Shown piece by piece: positions 13,806 to 25,708 of a DNA stretch of 64,000 nucleotides. The stretch covers positions 258,415,798 through 258,479,797 of the forward strand of contig CAKMRJ010005634.1 in NCBI GenBank assembly GCA_928212115.1, given 5' to 3'. A model generated the notes under the pieces. The model saw only the letters and a program-made list of their open reading frames with translations, ran no database searches and had not been told where the DNA came from. Source of the stretch: Lactuca virosa (Eukaryota > Streptophyta > Magnoliopsida > Asterales > Asteraceae). Each line of letters begins with the position of its first letter. Position 1 is the first letter of the stretch. Both the position numbers and the translations under genes were made by a program.

Positions 13806-15831
13806 GTCATAGTCTGTTACATAGTAGTCCCAAAGAACTCACTATGTGACATAGAAAGTGATTGAAGAATCTAGTCAACAACCAACCTCCTCAAGACTTT
13901 GACACCCAACTCGCCCGGCTTTTCAATATGTGACTTCATCTTCAAGATGTGAGTGCACATAGAATTTGCTTGCCAATAGGGCTTGAGTGACCTTGAACTT
14001 TTCAAGAACTTTAAACTTGTGGGTTAGGGAGAATAATTAACTAATTGGAGGAGATGGAGGAAGTGAAGTATGATTTCTGGGACATCATCTTCATTAGGAA
14101 ATCTTGTTCCAAGAGATTTGGGAAGATCATAGTTGTCTGAACCAGACATCTACAATGGGAGATATTCAAGTTAGTTGATTTAAGTCCTTAATATAACACC
14201 CAATATGAAATATTAAGGCTAGGACCCAACACAATATTTTATAACTTGGAAGAGGGATGTCGTAATCCAAGCTATAAAATATTTGAAGGTAGGGGAATGA
14301 CGATTCACCAATTTCCACCATGAAAAACGAAATAATTTATTAGGTTTTACTTGGATTTGAAACTCCTAGATCTTTTGAGATTCATTGAACTTTTCAATGG
14401 CATGTTTCAATCTCGATTGTGCCCTCTCAAGTTTTGTGACTGGGATGCCGAGGATCACAAAACAAGGTGTGAATAACCATGCAAATATACTTGGTACCCT
14501 TAATATTTATCACTTAATCGATGTGTCGGTTAACCACACGCGCTCCACCGATCTTATGATAAATCTTAAGCCACCCTTTGCCTACCTTGTTAAATCAAGT
14601 TAGTGTGCCGGTTAACTACACGCGCTCCACTAATCGACTTAAGCAAAGTGCAAAGTGTAATTTCATGGGTTAGCACCAAATTCACATTTTCCTAAAGTAA
14701 CTAAGATTGGGAATTTATAAAAGGTTTGGTTACTTTATATTTATCATTATACTTATAATGAACGGAGAATTATAGTCCTTGTCCTAGTCGTTCGGCTAAC
14801 GACCCTCCACCAGTCAAGGAAGCGGTGGGTGAGAGTGGACACCCATTAAACTACCATTTCATAGGAAGTAACCTTATACCCCCCCTTATAGACTGGCTTA
14901 CTGAATGAGGCCTACTAACGGTAAGACAGACTTTGTTCTTATACATATATATAACTATTAAATATTAATATTATAATAGTAAAAGAGTTGAATTTTAACT
15001 TTTAAAATTCTAAGGGCTTAACTTGGAATTAAAGTATTCATAAGGGGAAACTTTACAAATTCCAAAACTTTAGGGAAAGTTTTGAACTATTCAAAAACTT
15101 TTGGATTTTCATAACTTATGAGTTTAGTTAAGGTTTTAAAAACTTTTAATGAAGAGACTCTTGAACATCCATAACTTGAGGACAAGTTATGGAGTTCATA
15201 AAACAAAAAGACTCTTCAACTTTTGTAACCTATGCATTTTAAAGGATCATTAAAAGAAATGACTTTTGGTAATCCATAACTTGAGGACAAATTATGGACT
15301 ACATTAAAACACATTTAGATCAAGAATTATTTAACACACAATTTTGCAAATAATTCCTATGATCTACCAAAACTCATAAGTGTATGAACAATCATATCAA
15401 CAATTTCAAGAATTACATCAACACACATAAAACTTGAAATTTTGATATTAACCTTGAAATTGGTTTACTATAATCATTACCACATCAAAAACAGGTTTTA
15501 TAAGTCCAAAACAGTTTAAGGTAATGATTCTAGACCAATTCCAGCCTTAAAAGTCGAAAATATGATGTAAGGGGCTCCTACTCGTCGAGTGTATGAACCT
15601 ACTCGACGAGTAGGATGAATTTCTTCATGGACTCGGCGAGTCCAGTGCCCAGGAAGCCAGACTTTTCGATTTTTAAGCTATTTCATCATGTATAACTTGA
15701 AAATCGATTTTTTCAGTTTTTTCAGCAGACTCTTCATGGACTCGGCGAGTCCACAACTCAGACAGCCAGAAAATCGATTTTTTCAGCTTTTTTCAGCAGT
15801 TTGCATCAAGTATGATTGAAAACCAGCCTAG

Positions 15832-15843
15832 GCTCTGATACTA
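15832..15843 (-). other. copia A primer-binding site
   Basis: The minus strand reads TAGTATCAGAGC, one base off the initiator-Met tRNA complement TGGTATCAGAGC. It lies one base inside the right-hand LTR, which fixes the element as minus-strand. Confidence 0.85.
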
Positions 15844-15844
15844 C

Positions 15845-16583
15845 TAATGGTTTTTGAGCATTCTAACACTCCTATGGTGTACATGCAACCCTATAAGCCT
15901 TGGATCTATGTTTTCTCTATTATACATGCAAATATTCAATATTCCTAGGTTTCATCCTAACTAGCATACTATGAAGCAACTTTACTACAAGAATCTAGTA
16001 GAATGACATACATTTTGATGGAGCTTGAAGTATTGAACCTTTAAGAGCCTAGTACCTCAAGTGTTGCACCTCAAATGGTTCACACAACACCAAGAACCCT
16101 TGGAATAACTAGAGAATAAGGATACTTGCACCAAATCGGTTTTGCCCTCGTGTGTATACACACTAGTGCCATTTCATGAACTAGGAACCTCTTTATATAG
16201 TGTGGAGGATTAGGGTTACATTCATGTAAACCCTAATACCCATGACCTTTCATTTCCATAGGATCCATGGGTTAAACACTCCATAGACTATCCATGAAAG
16301 CTTAGCCCAACCTAAATGAACTTGGCCCACCACATATATATAAGAGTCCATATTTAATTAGTTCCTTTTTTATCACTAAATTAATTCTTGATCAATACTT
16401 ATTAAATAATATGATTTCATATTAATATATTAGAACTTATAATATATTAATATAAATCAGTAGTATCCTTTTTCTCATTTTGTCTATCCAATTGTTCCGA
16501 TGCCATGCAACCCAAATGGACCATGCCAAGTCGGGTCAAATACATACCAACAATAGTTATAGGCTTAGACATCTAATCCAACC
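15845..16583 (-). repeat. copia A right LTR (5' LTR in element sense)
   Basis: A 739-bp LTR paired with 8796-9545; its ends are slightly mutated (TAATGG...CCAACC). It carries the same 14-bp AT-rich inverted repeat (16419-16432 and 16440-16453). Just inside the element (15570-15760) are four ACTCGNCGAGT palindromes in the untranslated leader. Confidence 0.9.
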
Positions 16584-17202
16584 GTTTGTTCTAGTGGAGT
16601 GATGGACTTAATGGATTAAGTCCTTAAAGGGTTAAGTAAGAACACTTAACCCTAATTGTCATTTTATGTGAAAACCCTAATTTTGTTCGGGCCTTGAGTT
16701 AGGCCTTTCTGTTGGGCTTTAGTGATTGGGCTATTGATGGGCCATCCAAGAACATGTTATGGACTAAGGAAATTATTGGGTTCTAGGATAAGACCCATCG
16801 AAAGGGCTTAGGCCCAATTTAGAAAATTGGGCCATAGGTGGGCCATAATTGGGACTTGATGATTATGAGATATTGGACCATCAGAATCCCAAGTGTTTAG
16901 ACTAGAATAAATGGTTGGGCCTTAAGGTAAGACCATGTGAGGGGTTTGGGCCCAATTTGGAAAATTAGGCCATATGTTGGGCTTTGGTCCATTATTTGAC
17001 TTTTGGGCCTTTGGAGTGTGAGTTTGGGCCTTAGGCTTGAATCAAGCTAGGTTGGGAGTAAATTAGTCATTTTACCCCAAGCATGGACTTATGGTTATGT
17101 ATTGGAACCCAATTATTCATTGGGTGTCGTTTTGACGTTGACAGTTCAGGAATCTGTCAACCAGCAGCTAGAGTTTTATCCGCGGGACTTCAGCAGTGTG
17201 AG

Positions 17203-18160
17203 GTAAGTCTCCTCACATACCTATGGGTCGAAGGCACCAAGGCTGGCCCATTTATTTAGTTGTGGTGATTATTGTGAATGTTTTATCGATACATTGTGTA
17301 TTTATGTGAAGACCATGTGGGGGTCCCCATGGCAGTTAGTTAAGACCATGTGGGGGTTCCCATGGCAATTAGTTATATGTAGTATGCATGTTGTCTTCGT
17401 GACTCTTGCATGTAGTGGTTACTTGCGAATGTGATCTCAGTATGTTATGTATTTATACAAAGACCATGTGGGGGTTCCCATGGCAGTTAGCTAAGACCAT
17501 GTGGGGGTTCCCATGGCCCATTATATGATATGTGTTATACTAGTTGTTTATGTGATATGTGATATGATAGCAGTCTATGTGATACTTGCATGGAAGACCC
17601 CGGGGGTGGGGGGGTCACGAGGCAGTTGGATATCAGACCATGTGGGGGTTCTCATGGCAGTGGGCTAAGACCATGAGGGGGTTCCTATGGCACCCGGTGT
17701 AAGACCTTGGAGGGTTTCCATTATGTTTGTGAGACCATGTGGGGGTTCCCATGGTAGTGGATTAAGACCACGTGGGGGTTCCAGTGGCACCCGGTGTAAG
17801 ACCTTGGAGGGTTTCCAGGTCATCCTTATATGTTTGCATGTTTAGCTTATATGATTGGATGTATGCTTTGATTGGTAGCTGGTGAAGACCATGCGGGGGG
17901 TTCTCATGGCAGTGGGCTAAGACCATGAGGGGGTTCCTATGGCACCTGGAGTAAGACCTTGGAGGGTTTCCATGGCTTTCCTATGTTTTTATATGCATGT
18001 CTTGTGTAGTTGATATGATTTATGTGATTATGTGTATAAGACCTTGGAAGGTTTCCATGGCATCCTTATATGTGTATATGCAAGGTTTATGTGATTATGT
18101 AGGGTATGCTCTGGGGAACTCACTTAGCTTCGTGCTTACAGTTTTGTTTATGGTTTCAAG
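17203..18160 (+). other. predicted intron inside the LTR
   Basis: AG|GTAAGT at 17203 is a near-perfect plant donor. The end is the TTTCAAG at 18154-18160, which is TTTCAG|GTATC in the sister LTRs. The interval contains the reiterated CCATG-GGGG block and a CTCACTTAG branch-like motif near the acceptor. Equivalent intervals occur in every LTR family of the window. That they are spliced is inference. Confidence 0.5.
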
Positions 18161-18361
18161 TATCATCAGTTTGGAATGGAAGGTCCCGGCTTGATCGCAG
18201 TGCACACACCCGTGTTTTCTACAATATTTGATTTTGGGATGAACTTCGATAAATGTTTTTAATTAGCAATGTTTTTGGAAAGCTTGGATTTAAAAGATAT
18301 ATCTGTTTTGACTGTATTAAAATATGAAATTTTTACCCTTTATTTTTGGGTCGTTACAAGT

Positions 18362-18373
18362 TGGTAACAGAGC
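18362..18373 (+). other. primer-binding site of the composite element
   Basis: TGGTAACAGAGC, one mismatch to the initiator-Met tRNA complement, three bases after the 5' LTR end. The following AGCCTTGGTTTGAGGGATTC also follows the PBS of the gypsy element at 37199-46783. Confidence 0.85.
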
Positions 18374-18488
18374 CTTGGTTTGAGGGATTCAGACATATTT
18401 TCGGGTGTGTCTGAACTCAAACTGAGGATATATAAAGATTTCAAAAAGAAAAATGTTTTCAAGGAAAAAGTTTTCAGAGAATCAAGTT

Positions 18489-21488
18489 CGATATAGCATC
18501 TAACTTAAGACGGAAGATTGAAATAAAAAGCGATCAGTAGAGGTATCGCGAAAAGTTGCTTGTAGCTAGAAATACTACCTTTTAAGATGAGATTAGAACA
18601 TGAAAAAAAGTATAGTCTGTTCTGGAAGACTCTAAGAGACCTGAGTCTAAGCGTTGCAGCATACGATGATAGGTCATCAGAATATGACACATCGTTCCAT
18701 TGTAGTAATAAAAAAAACATATCTTAAGTTCGTATCCAGTGAGGATCGAGATTGCGACTTGAAGGTCATAATTTGGAGTCTAACGTGAGATTGGGAGCAA
18801 GTGCAAGATCGAGCACCGCCTGCAGTCGAGAAGTCCAAGAATTAGATACTAATTCGAAGGAACATAGAAGTTACAATTATTAGCTAGGATAAAGAGATAA
18901 CGTACGGAATCATTATTCAGCCCTGTTTCGTTGATGATTCCGGGACGTAATCATCCTAAGGGGGAGATAATTGTAACGCCCCGCAGATCCGGGCTAGTCA
19001 ATTTAGAGACGATGAGCATCAAAAATGAGTTTTTGATGGAAGTTTATTTATAAGGATTAATCTTAACCAAGTTGTAGTATATGTTACAAGGGTTCCGTAC
19101 ATATAAAGAACGCCGAAATCGAGTTATAACAAAGAAGTTATGGCCGTCGAAGTTTTTCAGCAAAACCAGCACGGCACCGGGAAACGTAAATAGTGAATTT
19201 ACGATAGAGCGACTTTTAGCCTTAGTGATCTAAACGAAAGTCGTAGAATATGTTAAACCGAGAACATCCATAAAATGAACGCCCAAATCTGACTTCGTAT
19301 GAGGAAGTTATGAATTTTCTAAGATTTGGCATAGCAGTGCATGGCCTGAAACTCGAATTTTAGTTCGAGCGGTTTTTGGCCTACGCGACCTAAATGAGAG
19401 TTGAAGATCTCATTAATAGGAACTCAACGGTAAAAAGACAGACGAAAACGGAGTCCGTATGTAGAAGTTGTGAATTTTACGCGGACATTTAACAGTATAA
19501 TCTCCTCCTACTGTTAAATTTAAGATCGGTCGAGAATTAGCCAACGGAGTAAAAATGAAAGTTGTAGATTTTATTTTTACCTACGCGTGGATATAAATAA
19601 CGTCAAAAACGAAGCTCGTATGCGAAAGTTATGGACGAATCTTAGTCTCTACTTTTCGAGCGCGGCGAATTCGATACAGTTTTGTAAATCCGAGATAGAA
19701 TGAGAATTAGCCAACGGGGTCTAAATGAAATTTGTAGTACTCGTAAATACCAACACGTGGATATAAATAACGTCGGAAACGGAGCTCGTATGCGAAAGAT
19801 ATGGACGAAGCTTGGTCGCTACTCTTCGTGCGCGATAAATACGATACAGTTTTTGTAAATCTGAGATAGAAGGAGATTTAGCCGACGGGGTCTAAATGAA
19901 AGTTGTAGTACTCGTAAATACCAATGAGTGGATATAAAGAATGTAGAAAACGGAGCTCGTACGCGAAAGATACGGACGAAGCTTGGAGACTACTTTACTA
20001 TAAAATTCCTATAAATAAGAGATGAACTCTTCATAATTTCTTCACACCATAAGCCTTTCTTTCTCTCTCTAACTTCTCTCTAACCTCCCTAAACCCCTCC
20101 CAAGTCTAGGGAACCTCCCTAGCACGAGAAGAAAGCCCCGGAGCGCCCGACGACTCCGAGAAGAAAAGCTTTCGGCTCGGAAACGCTGCTCCAGCGAAGC
20201 CCGGTTTTTAATAAAAAACTCGCTGTAAGTGAGCTACGCCTATACTATATTTAATATAGCTTTTATTTAATTATAGTAACATTATTAGGACCTTAAAATA
20301 ATTATTTGGGCTATTATTATGAGTTATATTGAGTGTTATTTAATGCTTATATAATAGTAATAATAGCTAGACTATTAATTAGTCGCGGTTAACGTTAAAA
20401 CTAAACCCTAGTGGTATTGATACTAGGTTTTGTGGAGGAAAATTGTTTTGAGATAACGAAGCGTTGTCTGAGTTCGGAATCACCACCTAATCAGGTGAGT
20501 GCATAGTCCCTTTCATGAACATGATTCTTATACAAGTATTGACTGATGTATTAAATATATTTTTATGTGCGAATTATTTGATGTTGCTTGAAATACGTGC
20601 TAAAGAACATACCTGATTATATATGATGATTTAGGACAAAGAGTAAACCTAAATTAATTATGAGGAATATTGGGTAGAATCTTCTTACGAGTACGAGTGA
20701 GTTATACTCAGAGAATAGAACTTTAGTATATGTCATTGATCCGGTAGTATGGATTAGACATAGTCATTGTCCCTAGTCCGAGAGTATGGATTGGACACGG
20801 TCAAATGTCATTAATCCGGGAGTATGGATTAAGATATAGTCAGTTGTCCTTAGTCCGGGAGTATGGACAGGACATAGTTGTTCGTCATTAATCTGGGAGT
20901 CTAGATTTACACATAGACACGTGTCCCTAACTCGAGAGTATGGAATGGGCACACTTATTGATCCGAGAGCATGGATTAGATCCGAGAGTATGGACTAAGT
21001 AAGAGGTAAAATTTAAGGTCCGAGAGTATGGATAGTCTCGTTGTGAGGATTAACGAGGTGGGGTAAGAGTTGCTTATATATATATGGTGAAATCGTATAT
21101 TTTGTAAGTCCTAAATTATATGATATAACATTGTGGGATTGAAATTCCTATGTACTCACCAGGTTTCCCAACCTGACCCACTCAAGCTTATTTGTATCAT
21201 AGGTGTCGATACGAAGCTACTTTACACTGAGAGATTTAAAAGAGATGTAGATCACTAATGTAAATAAATGTAAGTTCTGTTTATGCTTGTGTTTCTGTAT
21301 TGACGATGACATCCCAAATGTTTTAAAATGAATAAAAATACATTTCTTCGGAAATGCTTTGATAACGTATTTATCATGTTTTTTTCTGGGAACAAATTCC
21401 GCAACATTTTTATTAAAAGAAGTACTCTGATTTTTATAAAGCATAAACAAAATCGGTCTTTTCTGGCCGTGAAAATGAGGATGTCACA
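18489..21488 (+). mobile_element. partial gypsy element (pol 3' end plus 3' LTR) within the interior
   Basis: AAGTT occurs at both edges (18484-18488 and 21489-21493), and the composite element's own leader resumes after 21488. The insert holds about 480 bp of non-LTR sequence ending in a polypurine-like AAGGGGGAGATAAT (18958-18971), then a full LTR (18972-21488). No 5' LTR is present and the left end does not begin with TG. It looks like an element that lost its 5' half, or whose 5' LTR was removed by recombination. Confidence 0.65.
18972..21488 (+). repeat. gypsy LTR, same family as the solo LTR 50550-54935
   Basis: TGTAACGCCCC...GGATGTCACA, 2,517 bp. U3 (19000-20010) is built of diverged repeats of about 170 bp, each ending in a GATATAAATAACGTC...CGTATGCGAAAG-like block. 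A TATA-like CTATAAA lies near 20010, followed by a CT-rich leader. A donor CAG|GTGAGT (GT at 20495) and an acceptor CATAG|GTG (AG at 21201-21202) enclose a reiterated CCGGGAGTATGGATTA-type block (20730-21040). Confidence 0.88.
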
Positions 21489-24289
21489 AAGTTTCCCCAG
21501 AATACCCATATATGTTATCTGTTATGACTTGATTTATGAATCTGAGAATCGCATGCTAGTTAGGGCTAGGGGAGATGTCTTTATATGTTGTATGAGCTAA
21601 TAGACTTGCATGCTAGTGCTGAGTAGTCAGCGATAGATTGGCATGATATGTGATGCTTGTAGCCTTGGGGATACTGGATGCCATGCTAGAATGGGAATGA
21701 TTATTGGTATTAGTAACTGCTAAGTGTATGCTTTTAAAATTGTATACGGTTAGGATCTTATAGCCTTAGAATAATTGATTTGGCCTTATTTCCTGCTCCT
21801 TGTCTGGTTGTGGTCCTAGGGTAAAGTCTATTATTTGACAGTCTATTAGATCCAGTTATGTGTATAATTTGCATGCATAAGGCAGCCGGCAGTGAGGGTG
21901 GATGTGGACAGGATGGGATGTGGTATGTGGGTTGAATGTTCTATAATAGTTTCATGGGTCGGATATTACCCTAAGGTAAGCCTAGGATGAGATTAGTGAC
22001 AGGAGTTACCTGATTGCGAATTCTATGTGTGGATAGACTGGCTTGATCAGTGTATGCTGGTTAGATTTTCTGTTACCTAAATGCTGCTTGCTTTGTGCTT
22101 TGTGGGATTCCTAGTAATGTGGATCAACTATTAAATGAATATGTTAGGTCACATGCAGTACAGGTTAAAAAATCGAAGAGTGATGGATTTGACCCTATTG
22201 CGCAACTCTCGTCTGAGTCCAACCGTTCTAGGGTTGACTCTTTTACTCGAAAGATTATATGATCTCTGTTGTATGTGACTATATTCATGAGGTAGTCGGT
22301 CGACATTCGTGAGAATCTTTCAGCACCTGAGGATAGGATGAGGTTGGGAACCTAGGAAAGCCTAGGATACGCTCTAGTGAGTTTACTGGGGCGGTTCGGT
22401 GAGGTTGGGAACCTAGGGGGCCTAGGAGTTGCTTCGGTGGGTATTGTGCTGCTTTTTAGCGGATATTTGGTGCATCAGTGGAGTAGGTGACTTAGAGGAT
22501 TTGGGAGGATTGTTGAGGAAAGTATGGATAGGTGTGGAAGGTAGTATTGGGCCTGTACTACTGAAAGCACAGGATCCATACTCGAACCGGTGATAGTCTT
22601 GGAGAATCTAAGAAGCCTATGGGAAGGAGAATTCTTGGTTATGCTTGGACCGTGGGAATACATGTTGTGCAAAATGAGGATGAGCACGCAAGGGGAAGGA
22701 CCAGGGTTTGGTCCCGACTCCGGTGGTGAGCCAGTTAGCGGAAGGACTGCCAGGATTTTGAGTTCGCCTTAGATATCTTGTATCACGCGAAAAGGATTGA
22801 TTTTGCGATCTATTGTGCTTTCAGTATTGGAGACTATGTCGTGGGAGTAGTTGTAGCCTGGTTTAGGGTAGAGATTGCTTCAGCTACTGCAGTTCAGCCG
22901 TGAACGATTGAGCTGGTGAATGTGTCAGGGTGCGAGACCCTGAATGATATGATTTTTAGAGCTCAAGAGTGGGAGACTGATTTGGAGCACATTGGGAAGA
23001 GGGGACCAGATTAGGTGCATATATTGGAGGGTCCCAGGAAGAGACCCAAGATTTCGGATCAGCTTTCGAGAGGCCAGCAGGGCCGGATAGAGTGCAGCAC
23101 GAGCGAGAAACCGTACGATGGAGTCATCGCTCCAAGATTATGGGTTGCTACAAGCGTAGCAGGATTTACCATGTTAGTGGGTGACATTGCGAGTGGGTGC
23201 TCGTTTAGGGTGTGTCCGATCTGATGGATCAGTGGTAAGATTTTTGACCGTTGTGATGAGGCGAGAGTGTTGTAAGACTGCGGGGTAGCCCGTAGCATTT
23301 ACCGGTCCATAGGCAGCGGTAAGATGGTGGTAAATTTGTATTTGCCTTCGGATTTCTTTGGTAAAAGGGTTCCTTAAGAAGTTATTGGATCATCTGATTG
23401 GTTAAGAATACAAGAGTATTCTTCAGGATTTCCAGAGCTGAGTGATCATTGTATTTGGCTAACTATGGGGCGCTTGCGTTGTTCGGTGCAGGATTTGGTC
23501 GGGTCATGCATATTGATGGAAATGGATCGGAGGTCCATAAGGTGTAAGAGGTGGGAGAACATCGTCGAGCCCAAGTGAGGGAGAAGCAAGTGGCTGCTTA
23601 GACCTAGGTTGTGTTGGTGGGAGTTCAGGAAACTCCCAATCACCGGTCGACATCGCCTTGATTATGCATAGTGAGCAGTGGGAATACATAGGTGCGACCC
23701 GAACTCCTAATGGAAATTCAGGATGGAACTGGTAGAGACTGTTGAGTCAAGGGTTTGGATCTTGAGTTGCAGGATCATGTGGATAATCAGTATGTGACGC
23801 AGAGGAGTCTAGGCTGGCTAGCCTCGATATTGATCTCTTGGGGAATCTGGTGGTTAGACCAGGTGCGAGACTGGTAGTTTCGGGGAATGGCTTAAGGGTA
23901 TTTACTTATCGGTCAAGTAAGGGATGTCATGAAGTCGTGGTGCACTATGCAAGTGTAGGATTTCGTATCAATGAGATGAGATTTAGGGCATCTATATGCC
24001 AAGGGCATCAAATGCAGGAGTCCAGAGTAATGGATAGGCTTAGTGACTTGGGATTCAGTGTAGGCGGTCTGTCAGGGAGGCAGACCATCTCGAGACTTCA
24101 GATTTCAGATTGAGTAGATGTGATCATAGTGCAAGGAATTCGTTCATCTTCGGGTTTTAGAACCCTGCGAGGGGATGGTTTTGGTTGCCTTGGAAAAGCT
24201 AGGGTATGCTTGTGGTTGTGGCCGTGTTGCTCAAGTTATTTGGCGTGTCATGGGTGGTAAGGAATGATTTCGAGGACGATATCTAATTT
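21489..24289 (+). other. decayed leader and gag region of the composite element
   Basis: The first part (21489-22300) aligns by eye with the leader of the gypsy element at 37199-46783 (GCATGCTAG repeats and a TACCCTA(A/G)G(G/C)(T/C)AAGCCTAGGATGAGA-like block). Around 22900-23250 are short frames reminiscent of the end of gag and its zinc-knuckle region. No frame exceeds about 90 codons and no RT or integrase motif was seen. No functional gene. Confidence 0.6.
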
Positions 24290-24303
24290 AAGTGGGGGAG
24301 AGT
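24290..24303 (+). other. polypurine tract of the composite element
   Basis: AAGTGGGGGAGAGT immediately before the TGTAACG that opens the 3' LTR. The same tract precedes the LTR at 56922. Confidence 0.88.
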
Positions 24304-24902
24304 TGTAACGATTCGTTTGAAATGGAGTAATTTAATAATAAATCCTAAACCACAAGGTGTAAATTTATATTTTATATTAGTTTATAGTAGCCCTAAAATC
24401 CATCATATTTAGCGGGGTGTTGGTTTCGGGGAGACAAACGATATAATTTGGACTTTCGGGGGTTAAAGTGTAATTTCAGGATTTATTTTGTAAAGATTTT
24501 CCGAAGTTAGGGGGTTAAATGTTTAGGGTTAAATGGTAACTCTGATTGAAAGGATTTTGGAATGTGGAGGGTTAAATGGTAACTTCTGGGACTTGAATTG
24601 TAATGAATTATTAAAGATGGGGGTTATTTGGTAAATATTGGATTAAATTTGAAAAGGTTTTATGGAGTCAGGGGGCCAAACTTGTAATAAGATATCAATG
24701 TTTCATTTGGAACAGGGGACTTAACCCGGCTCCCTTTCCCTCGTTTATCATCGCTTAAAACATAACCCTACCCCCTAATTTGTTGGGAGCCGCCACCTTA
24801 TGCTCCAGCCACCATCACCGTCGCCCAGCTCAACTGCCACCTCCATGTTGTTGGTTAACCCACCGGTGCTCCTGTCGCCGGCAAAGACGTGGAAGAAGTT
24901 GC

Positions 24903-25695
24903 TGTTGGATTAGGTGTTTAAGCCCATAACTATAATTGGTATGTACTTGACCCGAGAGTCGCATGGTCCATTTCGGGTTGCATATCACCAGGACAATCTG
25001 ATAGGATGGATTTTGAGAAAGAGGTTATTTATGATTTATTAATATATTATAAGTTCTAATATATTAATATGAAATCATATTATTTAATTAGTATTGATCA
25101 AGAATTAATTTAGAATTAATTTAGTGATCAAAAGAGACTAATTAAATATATGGGGATTGATTATGTAAATCATTCATTCTTATATATGTGGGCTTGTGAT
25201 CCATTGTTCTTCATGTTGGGCTTAACCCATGTGGTATCCCATGGATACTCCATGGAGGTTAAAACCCATGGATCATGAAGGAAATGGAAAGTCATGGGTT
25301 TACATGGTGTAACCCTAATAAGCCACACTGTATAAAGCACCCCATGGTTCATGAAATTGGCACTAGAGTATGGTCACTAAGAGGGCAAGGGCGAATTTCA
25401 TAGAGTGAACCAAAGTAACCTTCTTCTCAAGTTATTCCAATTGTTGTTGGTGTTGTGTGAACCATTTGAGGTGCAACACTTGGGGCACTAAGCTCTTAAA
25501 GGTTCAAGACTTCAAGCTCCATCAAAAGGTATGTCATCTAACTAGACTTTTGTAGTATAGTTGCTTCATAATTTGCTAGTTAGGATGATGCTTTGGAATT
25601 TTGTATATTTGCATGTATAATAGTGAAAACATAGATCCAAATCACATAGGGTTGCATGCACACCGTAGGAGTGTTAGAATGCTCAAAACCCAACA
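24903..25695 (+). repeat. copia B 5' LTR
   Basis: 793 bp, with 13-bp AT-rich inverted-repeat arms (25037-25049 and 25057-25069). It is followed by the PBS and a leader with four ACTCGNCGAGT palindromes (25780-25865). Confidence 0.92.
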
Positions 25696-25696
25696 G

Positions 25697-25708
25697 TGGT
25701 ATCAGAGC
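25697..25708 (+). other. copia B primer-binding site
   Basis: TGGTATCAGAGC, a perfect initiator-Met tRNA complement, one base after the LTR. Confidence 0.92.

Larger units (their letters stand above)
8796..16583 (-). mobile_element. Ty1/copia-type element A, decayed, antisense
   Basis: Flanked by perfect GTTTG duplications (8791-8795 and 16584-16588). The solo LTR at 48121 supplies the uninterrupted target sequence and confirms the excision point. LTRs are 8796-9545 and 15845-16583. On the - strand the PBS (15843-15832, one mismatch to TGGTATCAGAGC) follows the right-hand LTR, and a polypurine tract AAGTGGGAGAC (9556-9546) precedes the left one. The 6.3-kb interior has a gag zinc knuckle (13485-13805) but no long pol frame. 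It is the same family as copia B at 24903-32501 and lies in the opposite orientation. Confidence 0.93.
7455..18358 (+). repeat. 5' LTR of the composite element (interrupted by a copia element)
   Basis: The LTR segments are 7455-8795 and 16584-18358, about 3.1 kb together. The same LTR family recurs at 24304-47004 and as a solo LTR at 48121-55682. Contents in order: CCACC/GGTGG repeats (7930-8560); GGCCCAATT...AATTGGGCC inverted repeats (16810-16985); a strong donor AG|GTAAGT (GT at 17203-17204); a block of about a dozen copies of ACCATGTGGGGGTTCCCATGG-like units (17300-18060); CTCACTTAGCTTCGTGCTTAC (near 18120); an acceptor-like TTTCAAG at 18155-18160; the LTR end at 18358. Confidence 0.93.

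Noticed and set aside
21217..21600. Overlapping frames on both strands near the LTR end
   Set aside because: They span the LTR/leader junction at 21488 and recur without coding constraint in the 50550 copy.
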